Shown: positions 1 through 10,575 of the stretch, piece after piece | How positions within the stretch are numbered: position 1 is the first letter of the stretch | Layout of the letters: each line of letters begins with the position of its first letter | NCBI GenBank assembly: GCA_033439685.1 | Contig: JAUEDM010000001.1 | Coordinates: 2,852,001-2,916,000 of the forward strand | Length of the DNA stretch: 64,000 nucleotides | DNA from: Apodospora peruviana | Taxonomy: Eukaryota > Ascomycota > Sordariomycetes > Sordariales > Lasiosphaeriaceae | Direction: 5' to 3' | Program-made: the position numbers and the translations under genes | The notes under the pieces: generated by a model | Database searches by the model: none | The model's input: only the letters and a program-made list of their open reading frames with translations | Told to the model about the DNA's origin: nothing

Positions 1-2253
1 GACTGTCACGATGTCTGTTCTTGACGTACACTCCAAGCTAGTAAGGTGGGTGACACGGTTCTTCTCGATTTCTGTTGGATGCCCGGACAGAGCCACCTCA
101 GGCTGCCAAGGCAGTGCGATGTGCGAGGAAGGAGGTGCAAGATGCAAGGTGCAAGGTACTTGCTGCTTTGATGGATGGAACCGGGTGATGAACCACCGTG
201 CCTGCTAAATTCTGTAAACCTAACGTTTAGTCTTGCAGTTTTGGGGGCAAGTGCTCTGTGAGTGTGGCCCAGCCTAGCTGTACGGACCTTGATGGGAACT
301 TACGTGATACGGAACACAATACGGAGTATTCCGTACAAATTGAAAGGACATGCCACTACCGAACATCCGACTCCCACGACGACGTCTCCGGATTAAGGAG
401 ACGGATACCTCTCCTACAATAATCACCGAGGTGTGTATGCAAGTCATACGGCCTGGCCTGACTTCAAGCTTACTTGCAGGATACCATATACCATTACCAC
501 TCTAAAAGGTTGATGGTGTGTGCAAGTCTGTACGGATTACCTTACGCTGCAATCTATGCGATTTCTGTGTAGCACCAACCGCATTCATTTAACCCGACAG
601 CCGCAGCGTCTCTCGGAACACAACTGCAATACTGCCGAGTTCGTCCTGTCATTTGCATTTCTTATTTCCCCGGCTAGATCATTGTAAGGTAGAGTTGCTA
701 CTACCTCGCGATATCCCGCCGGTAACACCTTCTAGGTGGCACACGAACGCATGCATGGAAGGAACCAAGAAGCATCACAATTCCAATGGAAGCGATGCTC
801 CCCGCTGCCTTACACTGCCTACGACCCGATCCGCCGGATCTGCGTACCCATCTTCCCTCCCCATTCTGCCTCAAGACGTGTATTTCTCTCTTCTCTGCTC
901 CTTTTCAGCCTTTCGGGAACTACAACTACATACCGAAAGTGCCGTCTGCCGTCCCATGTCACACGCAAAAACAAAATGAGCGGTACTAGATAGAGAACAG
1001 AGCTCATCTGCCCCTGTCATTGTTCGTCAAGGAGGCAATGGCATCAAAGCTCAGGTAGCCACCGGGTTTCTAACTAACGGTCTTCTGGAATCGTTTTCTT
1101 GCCGAGACCAGCCGCTTTCTCCCGGTACATGGCAGTTGAAACCCCGAACATCTGAATCCCCTCGCAGCGGATATAGCATTGGTGACGTGCCGAACACCCC
1201 TACTATGGCCGCATCATCTCGGTTGATACAACATATCTCATCATGTCTATCAGACTGAGGGGAAGGCCCGATACGCCAGATACGCGCGTTCGCTTCCTAG
1301 GTATGAGGTTTGCCTGGATAAGGTAGCTCCCGTAGTACGTGTACGGTAAGTTAGCTACTTACCTAGGCAGGTCGGTAGACAGATAACGGCCGAGTGGCTG
1401 AGAAGGCCCCGTTAATTTTTTTCTCATTCACGCCCGTGGTGTATATTCTTGACGATCTGTTGCCGATTCATTTGTGTATCTCTGCAAAGTGTATCGATAG
1501 ACGTTAGACCCCCTAGTTCAAGACCGGCACATGACGGGATCTGCTGTAACTACGTAGCTCATTTCGATGATGTCAAGTCCATTGAATGTGATTTAGCTCG
1601 CAAGAACCAACACAATTCAACATATCTGAATTATTGCCTTGTGATGTACAGTCTCTCTTTACGCTTGTTGCCCCAATGATGATACCGCGCACCTCGAGGT
1701 AAGATAAAGCTGTGCCCAGCTGCCTTTTTCGTTCCAATAAACCCGATATCTAGGATTGAACCGGTGTGACATCTCCATTGGCCGTTTGAACCATCAAGGC
1801 AACCTGGGGGCGTCGCACCGTATGTTCATAAATTGTCAATGAACTTGGAAAGTTTAAGTGAGAGGGAGCATGCCTCACAGAGCTTTTTGTCTGTTCCCAA
1901 TGCTCACTGTTCCGCGAAAGACAAACGCCAACTCCTACTCCCAGAGATCTCAATACAAGTGATACCATGCAAGACGGCGAGATTCCGCTCAATGACTTAA
2001 AAGTCGCGAAAGCACTTTTCTTTCCGCTTTCCCAAAGTCTCCTTGCCATAACAATAAAGTAACGCGGAGGTGCTCCATTTGCTTGATGCTTTGACAAGGA
2101 AAACATTACCGTCGTAACCGTAACCGTGTCTCATGGCCGACGACGCCCATGATGATGAGGCCACCCCATATGCGCTCCGTTTCCGCTCTGCCAGTATGCC
2201 AGTATGCCAGTAAACAATAAGATATAAGAAAGGGAGTAACAAAAACGCCTTCT
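1..2253. other. gene-free left flank
   Basis: No coding region is supported here. Short open frames exist in several phases but none has intron-consistent structure, recognisable domains or coding-like composition. The stretch contains scattered TACGGA-type motifs, including a TACGGA/TCCGTA inverted repeat at 320-335, and CCTAGG-type palindromes at about 1296 and 1361. The right end is the 3' flank of the minus-strand gene ending at 2254; a short direct repeat of GCCAGTAT lies near 2190-2212. Confidence 0.6.
320..335. repeat. short inverted repeat TACGGA-GTAT-TCCGTA
   Basis: Six-base arms TACGGA and TCCGTA flank a 4-base spacer. Related TACGGATTAC or TACGGAGTAC strings recur near 531, 61660, 62151-62167 and 62309-62320, so this looks like a family of short dispersed intergenic motifs rather than a single hairpin. 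Confidence 0.5.
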
Positions 2254-2700
2254 TCACGCAGCATCACCGTTGCTGGCAGCCCTGATCTGGGCAATCAACC
2301 CCTTCAACTTCTGCTCTGTCTCGGTCGTAATGCCGGGAGGATACTGCTTGGGAGAAGGACGGCGCGGCATCAACGGATCCGCATAGTCGGCTATCATTTT
2401 ACACGTGTCAATGGCAAAAATTCTATACCTTAGGTAGAGGAGGCAGGTGAAAGGCTCACTAATGTTAAACTTCTGATCCGACAGGCGTGACTTGGCCATC
2501 TCGTACTCGTCGAGGAATTTCTTGGTGTTCCACGCGGCAGCCAGGTTGGCCTTGAGCTGGGATTGGGTCTTGGCGTGGGTTTGGTTCTGCGAGGTGGTGC
2601 CGTCCAGGATGGCTTGAAGGGAATCGGCAGCAGATGTGGACATGTTGCCGGCGCTGCCACCGGTGCTGACGGGATCTGCCATCAGTTCGTCCGAGTTCAT
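2254..2700 (-). CDS. small conserved-looking protein of unknown function (2 exons, 125 aa)
   Basis: Proposed exons are 2700-2460 and 2390-2254. The frame is open across the whole span (148 aa), but a 69-nt stretch has a GTGAGC donor and an ATAG acceptor. Removing it joins ...QKFNIT to DYADPLMPRR..., which reads more naturally than the hydrophobic insert encoded by the retained segment. The 125-residue product is hydrophilic, has an Asn/Gln/Ser/Thr-rich first half, a helical middle (about 47-75), a PRRPSP patch and a helical end. It has no signal peptide or membrane segment. I do not recognise the family. It is transcribed divergently from the SUZ-domain gene across a 687-bp shared promoter. 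The putative intron contains an ACCTTAGGTA motif like those found between genes. Confidence 0.6.
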   Translation of the reverse strand: MNSDELMADPVSTGGSAGNMSTSAADSLQAILDGTTSQNQTHAKTQSQLKANLAAAWNTKKFLDEYEMAKSRLSDQKFNISEPFTCLLYLRYRIFAIDTCKMIADYADPLMPRRPSPKQYPPGITTETEQKLKGLIAQIRAASNGDAA

Positions 2701-3387
2701 CTTCTGTGATTTGACTGTTCACGGAAACTGTAGCAAGCATTAGTGCCGGTTGTTCTCGCTGGTTGGTAGCTAGCTGAGAGTTGGGAGGCAAGAAAATAGG
2801 TAAGCGTCCGAAGATAGGTGTAAAAATGTGATTGATGTTATTCGTACTTTCAGAGGTTCAGTGAAGTTGGCTCCTGACAGAACCCGCGAAATATTGAGGA
2901 TTTTGATGGATTCTTTAAAAACTTACTGAGTATCCGTGCCGTCCGTAAGGATAAGCTCTGCTCAAACAAAAAGTGAATATGAGTTTGTCAAAGACGCGGT
3001 TGTCATTCTCGTCAACGGTTAATAACGAAGTGGTGCTGGGCTCACCGTCGTCACTTCACCCGCATCGATTGGATGCCCTGTTGGGCAAGCATTGGCAAGG
3101 TGACAGGGGTCCCAGCTAGTGACGAACAGGAGCACTAAGAGAATGTGGCCCGTGCGTGTCAGCGGGCGGATCCGGACTCGGGTGGGCGTCCACTTAACAA
3201 CCTTTAAGAACCACAACCCGATTGCTTCAAGAATATTGAATTACACTTTTCTTGCATGTCAAATCCCAGGTACCAAACCTTTAACAAAGGTACAATAAAC
3301 TTCTCTTTGGTCTCATCGGGCGCACTACTACCACGGACACCCAACCACCATTATCACCACCAATCGAAAAGACGTCCACCGCGCACC
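2701..3387. promoter_or_regulatory. shared divergent promoter region
   Basis: This 687-bp interval separates the starts of the unknown 125-aa gene (-) and the SUZ-domain gene (+), so it must carry both promoters. I see no convincing TATA box or other named element. Confidence 0.4.
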
Positions 3388-4343
3388 ATGGCCAAAAACG
3401 CCAAATCAGTCCCAGACGCTTGGGACGATGACTGGGAATCTATAGCAGACCGCGCAGCAAAGGAAGCACCAGAGCCAGAGCCAGAGCCAGAGCCAGAACC
3501 GCAGATGACGCGTGCAGAACGACTGGCAAAGCACGCCGAGGCCCAGCGAAAGCTCTGGGAATCAGCGTATGGCATCCCCCACCATCTCACCAAGTGAAGC
3601 GTAACTAAGATATGTCCTTGCCTTCTCCATATAGCGAAGCTCCAGAGGAGCCAGCCTTCCTGCCGATAAACAACGCCGTGCCTCCATTGGCCACGACTCC
3701 ATTCAAGCCAGCCATGAAGGTCCTCAGCCGCAAGCCTGCGCCCAAAGTCATCACCAAGAGAGACCCCGTCACTGGGCTCGAGCAATTGACCATCCAGGAC
3801 GACTTCGATGACGAGGACGAAGACAGAAAGAATCTACCGACGCCAGAGGAGGTCAGATTGCGCCAGCAGCGCGAACGCGAGGAGAAGCAGCGCCGTTACG
3901 ACGAGGCACGAGCCAAGATCTTTGGCGAGCCGAGCCCTTCTTCGGGACAATCGACACCCGCTAGCATTACACCGCCCCGTACAAGCAACAGCGGTGATGG
4001 CCGCCAGAATTATAGGGGAAGGGGTGGTCGAGGACGGGGCGGTAGGGGTGGTTCTCATCGCAACATCAATAACAACGACAGCAACAACAACTGGCAAGAA
4101 AACAAAAGCCCACGGCCGCCAAGCAATCAGCAGCAACCTACTAGAGAACTGTTTGACCCCAGCTACTCGCCAAAGCCGGGGTTCAACATCCAGCGGCGCG
4201 GTGGTGGTGGCGGTGGTCCGGATATGCCCCCCCAACCTGGCCGGTCGAGCACTCCGCGAGAGGAGGACCAAATCATCCGGGTACCTAAGGGTCCAGATGC
4301 GAGCGGAAGAGGTTTCAGCTTTGCCAAGCGTGAGCCCCAATGA
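3388..4343 (+). CDS. SUZ-domain RNA-binding protein (SZRD1-like)
   Basis: Exons 3388-3566 and 3635-4343 give 295 aa; the intron has a GTATGG donor, a CTAA-containing branch region and an ATAG acceptor. The N-terminus is acidic (DAWDDDWESIADRAAKE, then six Glu-Pro pairs). A charged helix around residues 130-160 ends in RYDEARAKIFGE, the hallmark of the SUZ domain, an RNA-binding module of proteins such as SZRD1. A Gly/Arg-rich RGG-like tract and Asn-rich tract follow. The C-terminus has a GPDASGRGFSFAKRE sequence resembling the SUZ-C motif. Family knowledge suggests a cytoplasmic RNA-associated role; its exact targets are unknown. The start is the ATG in the GCGCACCATGG context; a longer upstream frame exists but lacks coding character. 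Its stop lies only 74 bp from the stop of the convergent NAR1 gene. Confidence 0.85.
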
Positions 4344-4417
4344 AGACAAAATTGATTCTATCATCAATTCGTCTAGACTGTTCACAGGTTACCCCGTTGC
4401 GTTGGATTATATACTAC

Positions 4418-6184
4418 CTACCAGCCGCCGCCTATCTTGCCAGCCAGCTGTACAACCCTCTCCGTGTCGGTAAGCTGGTTCTTACCGACGTCACTAATCA
4501 CCTCGCGGTAACTCGTGTACGCCAATCTATCTAGCCCTATGCCAGTTATGCTCGACCAATGCGCCAAGGTATCTCGAATATGCGAAAGAGAAATGCCACC
4601 AACAATCTGGCTGTGCCGACTCTCATCTGGCCCGGCGCTTGAGGCCTGAACACTCGAATCAGGCTCATCACCTGAGAAATAAGCCTTGTCAACCTCCGCC
4701 TGCCAGGCTTTTTGCTCCTGTGGCCCTGGCTTCGTCTCGAACCCCTTGCGATCAACAATCACTTGATCGTCTGCCTTGATCTGGCCACCTCCGTTGGTGC
4801 AGCCGCCAGGACATGCCATCACCTCGACATAGGCGTATTCGAGGCTGCCGAATTTGCCTGCCGGCTTTTTGGTGCTTCCAAACGCCCTGCCACCAGGCAT
4901 CCGAGAAGCCTTCGCTGGTTTTAACCTGCGAACCAGGTTCTGGATATTCCGGAACCCATAATAGCGTGCCGCCTTGAAGATGGTTTCTCCGGACGCCGCG
5001 ACGACGTTGAACTCTAAAACATCGGAATTTCTTCCCCGTACCGTCTGTATCTGCGAACCGGGGTTCCTCGACTGGACATCATGGAGGATGAAGTGCAGAT
5101 TGCCGCCAGATGTACCTGCCCCCCGTGGCTGTGTCTTGCTCTTGTTCGGGAACAGGAAGCGGTTAATTGCTGGGTCGGGGAACGCCGGTTGTTGGAGAGC
5201 CGGCGTTGAGTCCGACATGCCGAAGAAGTCTAATCCCCTGGAAGCGGCAAGCATGAGGATCTCTTTACTTGTAATGACGCAATCGACATCCCGCACGCCC
5301 CTCCCGGGCTTGCCATCTTTTCTCGTCCACACTGCGTCTGTCAGCTCTTCCCGGCTGGCCTCCAGTTTCTTGTCGAAACAGGGCATAATGGCGAGATGCC
5401 ATATCCTGTCCGGGGAAATGCCGAGTGTGCGGCTGAGGGTTGTCTTAAGCAGGGTGCCCATGAGTGCCTGCGGAGACTTGACGCGAGAGAGATGCGGCAA
5501 GACGTAAGGATGTGTTTTTTCGGCGTAACATACCCATCCTGGACATGATGCAGTTAGGATTGGAGCGAGGGGCTTGTTGGTATTATCGGTACTCCCAAGA
5601 ACTTCGTCAGATCCTAGCATAAGACATGCCTCCCGCGCTGTGTTCGTGTCCACCAACCACGTATAGCCGTTGCCCCAATTTCCTCCACTGCGCAGGCCCT
5701 GCTGTCCCATGAATAATTGTTCAATCATGCGACCCGCCTGCTGCTCTGTGACGCCGTTTCCGCACGCGGCAGCCAGACTGGCTCGGGTCTGGGGTGAAAC
5801 GCTTGCGACGAATAGTTTCGCCAAGTCGTTCTCCAGACCCTCGACCGTGTATCCGCTGCCCAGATCCTTCACTAGCCGCAGTGCGGGCGCCGCATCAAGC
5901 ACGCTCAAAACCTCATTGTGGCTTTGAAGACTGACGAGAACCGCTTCCGCTGATGTCACGCAGCCGGAGCAAGCGAGACAATCGGTGAGAGATATTTGTG
6001 CTGGCGCGCCGCCGGCGGCGGATTGGCCGTTTGGTTGTTGTCCGTCGAGGATGACTTCGAATTCGAGGGCGGAGGACTCGGCTGTAGGAGAAAGGGCGGT
6101 TGGGAGGGTCTCGATGGGTTTGATGCAGGCTACGCCCGGGGTGATGAAGTCGTTTAGATCGTCGGCGGAGAGGATCGCAGACAT
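4418..6184 (-). CDS. NAR1: cytosolic Fe-S cluster assembly factor Nar1
   Basis: This single-exon gene encodes 588 aa, the usual size for fungal Nar1, an iron-hydrogenase-like protein of the cytosolic iron-sulfur assembly (CIA) pathway. Cys20 and the CLACSGC motif (Cys69, Cys72, Cys75) form the N-terminal 4Fe-4S site. The C-terminal cluster ligands lie in TASCPGW, MPCFDKKLEA and ACPGGCTNGGGQ. It acts between the Cfd1-Nbp35 scaffold and the CIA targeting complex in the cytosol. The last residue is Trp (…GGGW), in keeping with the aromatic C-terminal tail used for CIA-targeting recognition; that reading is inference. The start ATG at 6184 places Cys20 correctly. It converges on the SUZ-domain gene with 74 bp between stops, so the two 3' UTRs almost certainly overlap. 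Confidence 0.96.
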   Translation of the reverse strand: MSAILSADDLNDFITPGVACIKPIETLPTALSPTAESSALEFEVILDGQQPNGQSAAGGAPAQISLTDCLACSGCVTSAEAVLVSLQSHNEVLSVLDAAPALRLVKDLGSGYTVEGLENDLAKLFVASVSPQTRASLAAACGNGVTEQQAGRMIEQLFMGQQGLRSGGNWGNGYTWLVDTNTAREACLMLGSDEVLGSTDNTNKPLAPILTASCPGWVCYAEKTHPYVLPHLSRVKSPQALMGTLLKTTLSRTLGISPDRIWHLAIMPCFDKKLEASREELTDAVWTRKDGKPGRGVRDVDCVITSKEILMLAASRGLDFFGMSDSTPALQQPAFPDPAINRFLFPNKSKTQPRGAGTSGGNLHFILHDVQSRNPGSQIQTVRGRNSDVLEFNVVAASGETIFKAARYYGFRNIQNLVRRLKPAKASRMPGGRAFGSTKKPAGKFGSLEYAYVEVMACPGGCTNGGGQIKADDQVIVDRKGFETKPGPQEQKAWQAEVDKAYFSGDEPDSSVQASSAGPDESRHSQIVGGISLSHIRDTLAHWSSITGIGLDRLAYTSYREVISDVGKNQLTDTERVVQLAGKIGGGW

Positions 6185-7126
6185 CTTGTCGCCTTTTAGG
6201 GGGATGGGACGCCCCTTTTGTCGCTCTAGTCCGGTGTGGTCTGTGGAAAGAAGTCGGGATAGAGATTATCGAGAGTTTCAGGCGTGTATAACTGGAGGTA
6301 TATACAAGATGGTGAATTTTGGCAAGTATTCGCCACGCCCGTCGTTGACAGTGAAGCCCCACCAAAACCGCTCTCTTCAACAGGTGAACAGGCTGCCCCG
6401 CCGAGATTGTCGGGTTGTGAGGAGAACCTTGACGTCTCCTTTGATTTTCTGATGGCAGGCAACAGGAGCGGAATAGGAGCAAATACTCTACGAGTATCGC
6501 TTGATAGCGTTGATATATGATCAACTTATCTAAGTATGGCGGCGATGTGGAAATGTGTTGTGGAGTCGTGCTTTGAAATGCAGCTCTCCAGAATGCCCGA
6601 CTGAACAAAAAAGTCCAGATGCGAGATCGGCTATCCAGTCCCCTCCAAAATGTCCCCCTCCGACCGAAACAGGGACCCCATGCTGACCGCGCACACCTGG
6701 ACTGGGAGTGCCTGGCACGCCTGGGTGGCCGTTTGCAACCCCGCGGGCCGACCGCAGGGGACCTGGCGGCAGGGCTCCACTGCGCTTCCAATGACGTAGA
6801 TTCCCCTTGAACAGGAGGTCGGAAGAGGTCCGACGATCCCATCAGGAACAGCTTTAAGTGCTCCCGTCTGCAACCCTTTCATGTTTTGACAGAACACATT
6901 CATTACTTTGCGAATAGTTTACTGCTCCGTCATATTATATTCTGAATACTGCACCACAAAGAAGATTCACCTCAAAATTCATTACCGCAGCCACCATACC
7001 TTCAACTTGATCTTCGGCTGAACCACCTACACAGCAATCTGTAGTTACCATCTCTGCTTTTTAGCGCCATGAACGTAAGCTCTTCTCACTGCTATGCAGA
7101 CCCTCACAACAAAGATGTAGACTAAA
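6185..7126. promoter_or_regulatory. divergent intergenic region, NAR1 / membrane protein
   Basis: Lies between the NAR1 start (-) and the membrane-protein start (+), so it holds both promoters. A GC-rich block at about 6620-6800 gives long overlapping frames on both strands without any recognisable protein. An AT-rich stretch (6900-7120) precedes the plus-strand gene. Confidence 0.4.
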
Positions 7127-7832
7127 ATGGATGAAATTTTCTTCACAAAGTCTGTAACAGCATACAGTTTTGCCAGTCTGGCCTGGCTGAGCACCCAGGC
7201 GTTACCGCTCATCATCTGGCCGTCCTTCATTAGCTCCATGCTGACGACCGTGGACATTCAACGCGGGCATCACATACCGGTAAACGGTAAAAAAAAAAGG
7301 AAGTTGTCATATTTGAAGAACAACAAAAGCTAATAATTCGTCTTTCCGTTAATAGCTGTCGAACAATACTTTGCCCGGTCGTTAGGCTTCTCCCAGCTCG
7401 CGGCGGGCTTGTTGATTGTCGTGCTCTCCGGTGCGCTACCGCTCACATCTCTGGTTGATAGTATGTGCCAACTTACCCGACCTTCTCTTCTTTTCGCAAA
7501 TAAAAGGTCTAACCAATAATACCCAAATCTTAGCTCCAGCAGAGACCGTCTCCCCGTACGCCGACGCTGTCGTGCTCGTGTCCATGTTGTATCACGCCTC
7601 TAACTGCTTCTACGCCTACATGCGGTACACCGGCAGTGGAGGTCAAATCGGCTACCTTCTGGGCTCTCTCGGCAGCGGCGTGATGGCGACGTTTGCGCTC
7701 TGGATCATGCTGTTCGCCAACGACAAGGGTCACATCAGCAGGAGAACGGGTGCTGATAAGAGGACAAGTGGGTTCCCGTTCCGAAACTCCGAGGCGGACA
7801 AGAGGAACCTGGGAAAGCCCAAGGATCTTTAA
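7127..7832 (+). CDS. four-helix integral membrane protein, function unknown
   Basis: Exons 7127-7286, 7356-7460 and 7534-7832 give 187 aa with phases closing at the stop. Four hydrophobic segments lie at about residues 12-36, 65-88, 97-116 and 122-148. A basic, Lys/Arg-rich cytosol-like tail follows (GADKRTSG…KRNLGKPKDL). The first donor is GTAAAA at 7287, not the GTAAAC seven bases upstream, because only the former keeps frame with VEQYFARSLGF. For intron 2, acceptors at 7506 and 7533 are both in frame. I chose 7533 because a GTCTAACC branch-point sequence lies 24 nt before it. I do not recognise a named family. It could be an ER or vacuolar membrane protein, but nothing in the sequence decides this. 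Confidence 0.78.
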
Positions 7833-8659
7833 AAATTCGTTTCCGGTTTGGGTTGACCTACCTAGGCAGGTACGCAGAGAAAGGCAAGTTTGGTAAAGGC
7901 TTGACTCTTTTTCCTGGCGGGTGTTGTATGATATAGAGGAAAGTTTTTTTCAAGTTGATATGGGACGAGGGCAGATGGGATGGGTTTGTATTCACGTTTC
8001 AGTAGGAATAGAGTCGGATATTCCAGATGTGTTGGAACCAGCATCACAAGGAAAACAAGTGTCCCAGTTGTGTTTATTCATTCGCACGAATACAGCCAAT
8101 TAGTATCGGACGAACTTGATTCTATTATAAAGAGATTCCCTCTAACTTTTGTCTCGTTCGGTGATAACCAAGAAGAAGCCCACTTACTCAAAACCATATG
8201 ACACCCATATAATGATATGGATCCTGCGCCCAAACTCCCGTAGCAAACTGCCCAGTGACCCAAAGACAAAGAACAAAATTTACTTTACTTATATACACTC
8301 ATACCCCCATAACCTGTGATACTTCGCTTTCCTTAACCTCGTCCCCGAATGCGCCATTTGGCCAGGCTCGCTGAAAAGCCCTTGTCGATTGATTACCCTT
8401 GCTTTCCATAACACCGAAAATATGATGACTTATGGCTGTTAATGCTCCATGCCGTGAAATCATCCGCTCCAACCCCAAACTCTGTCTACATGGGAACCTG
8501 CCGAGCCGACCATCCCAGAGTTGAGGCAATGGGTTGGCGACCTCGACTGCCTGATTTGAAAAGAATTCGCCTCGCTCCACCCCAACTAACCGGGTTACTT
8601 GGGGGATCACGATGTAGGGGAAGTCGATGGAATGAAAGTTTCGAAGGGGAGAAGCCTTG
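7833..8659. other. convergent 3' region
   Basis: Between two gene ends (membrane protein + and zinc-finger protein -). It holds both 3' UTRs and terminators; one CCTAGGCAGGTA motif is at 7861. No gene is supported. Confidence 0.5.
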
Positions 8660-9895
8660 CTAACTCTCGCCCACCTGCACCTCTTTCAACATATTCGTGC
8701 CATTTGCAGGCGGTGCCGCGGGTATGGGCGTCATGTCTTCCGTAGACGCCACTACCAGACCGCCGTTGGCCGCGACCACTCCCGGGACCACCTGGACGGC
8801 CACGGCGCCCGTAATCAGAGCCTGCCGCCTGACGTGCCAGGCCTGCTCGCTCTGCACCACCTGGTCGAGAAGCACCTCCTTCTCCAGCCACTCGTTCTTG
8901 TACAGCTCCTCCCACAGCTTGCACTCCTTCCGAAGCTGCTCACCGTCCTCCTCGGCCCACTTGACCTGTAGCCGGCACAGCTTGCATAGCCGCTCCAGCG
9001 GCATGTCGAGCTCTTCCGGCGTAAACCCTTGCTCTTCTGTCAACGGCGTGAACATGTCCGCTGCTGAATCGTCCCCGAGGTTGCCGTCATCCACCGCGTC
9101 TTCTTGACCCGCCGCGTGCGACTGTGGCGTCTTGATGATGATCTTGAGCTTGGACGATTTACCCGCCGGACCGCCACCTGCTTGCATGCTCTTTGGTACC
9201 GGGTCAGAAGGTCGCAGGGCCTCGGTCTCGTGGACGGTGCGCATGTGTTTGGCGAGCGCGTCGGAGCGTGTGAACGCGCGGTCGCATTCTTTAGAAGAAG
9301 GGAATCGTATTAGCAATTATTATATTTAGCTGCTCCGACATCAGATACCAAGAAAACGCATACCCGGCAAGTAACAGTAAAATGGCTTCTCTCGCGTGTG
9401 ACTCCGCATATGCGCCTTCAGCGCATAGCCACTTGCATGCGGCATGCTCTTCCTCGGACAGCCGATCCATTCGCACGTGTACTTCTTTTGCCTGCCCTCG
9501 ATGTGGTCGTTGTGGATGTGCTCAACCAGCCGGTCCATATTCTTCATGTCGCCGCCCTTGCAGCCCTCCCACGCACACACGGTGACCTGTTCCTGGAAGT
9601 CGTCCTCGTCTTGCCGCGCGTTGATGGGCGAGCTGGGGATGTCACCGTCGGTGTCGGACGAGACCGTCGACATGCCGTCCAACGGGTCCTCCGGGTCCGG
9701 ATCGGGGTGCTCGGGGATGACCGCCGAGGAGGTCGTTGACCCAGCGCCGCCGCCGCCGCCGCCAATCTTGATGCGTTTGGCTGGCGGCCCTTCCTCCATG
9801 GCCTCGGGAGCGTCGTCTAGAAACTCGTCTTCGGAGGCGGAGGAATCCATTGAGGACAATGGCGAATCTTCCGCCGGAGAGTCTGCTCTGACCAT
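8660..9895 (-). CDS. three-finger C2H2 zinc-finger nuclear protein (possible Iec1/YY1-like)
   Basis: Exons 9895-9364 and 9288-8660 give 386 aa. After an acidic, Ser/Asp/Pro-rich N-terminus with a short KRIKI basic patch and a Gly run, three consecutive C2H2 fingers occupy about 107-197. They are Cys107/112-His126/131, Cys141/146-His162/166 and Cys174/179-His192/197. The long first-finger spacing and linked fingers resemble the Gli/YY1 arrangement. The intron splits finger 3 between its two cysteines. The C-terminal half has a KLKIIIKTPQ basic strand and a coiled-coil segment rich in Leu, Glu and Trp. The architecture recalls fungal INO80-associated Iec1-type proteins, but that assignment is an inference. 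A start at the first ATG in MVRADSP is preferred. Divergent from RNA1. Confidence 0.75.
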
Positions 9896-10575
9896 TGTGT
9901 GTGGAATATAGGAAGGATGATTGTTTATTGTATGCAGCGGTTGTTCGATTGATCGTGAATTGCTCGTTTTCGAGTCCTTGATGCGTCGATGCTTCAAGGA
10001 TGGGGTTTCGATGGGGGAAGTATCAATTCAGTTCTCGGGTTGGTGTAGTCGGATTCGTCGTGTCGTTCTAAATGTGTTGGGGATGTTGGCGTTTTGTTAC
10101 GAATAGCATTACAACTTTTAAAAAAATAAGCCATGAATGATGGCTTGGGAGCCAATTGCGGACGCTAGATTCGCTGCGTGAACCGGGCTGCATCTGGAAA
10201 CGCGCGACAGCAGCGTCGGGTGTGTAGCGTGTGCAGCCACACTGTCGCCGGCGACTGCCTGTTGCGCGGCGTTCAAGTCCCTTGCGACGCCGTTGGTCTG
10301 GCCCAGGCGGGCGGAGTCTGGCAGCTGCCCGTCACCTGTCTTGGTGAATCCGTGGGTCAGGGCGAAGGGTCCTTTGACGCCTGAGCAACGGGCCTAGACT
10401 TTCTACCTTTTCGGCCCAAGATGTTTGTTGTCTCTTGTTTACCCCTCCCCCACCAAAAGTTCGACAACCAAATCGTGTTGCAGCCATACCATCAACCTGC
10501 ATCGAGGCCAAACCGAACTCTACCGAAGCGTGATATTTCTTCCGTCTTACTAGATTTCTACGACAACACCGCAAT
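9896..10575. promoter_or_regulatory. divergent promoter region, zinc finger / RNA1
   Basis: The 680-bp spacer between two divergent starts. A long poly-A stretch near 10119 and a GC-rich block (10180-10380) are visible; no gene or specific regulatory site is supported. Confidence 0.4.

Noticed and set aside
1386..1412. tRNA-like A box (GGCCGAGTGGCTGAG)
   Set aside because: No matching B box (GGTTCGANTCC) or acceptor stem downstream.
5913..6842. 309-codon open frame on the minus strand overlapping the NAR1 start
   Set aside because: It lies in another phase over a GC-rich stretch, is extremely Arg/Ser/Pro-rich, and shows no domain; NAR1 explains the coding signal.
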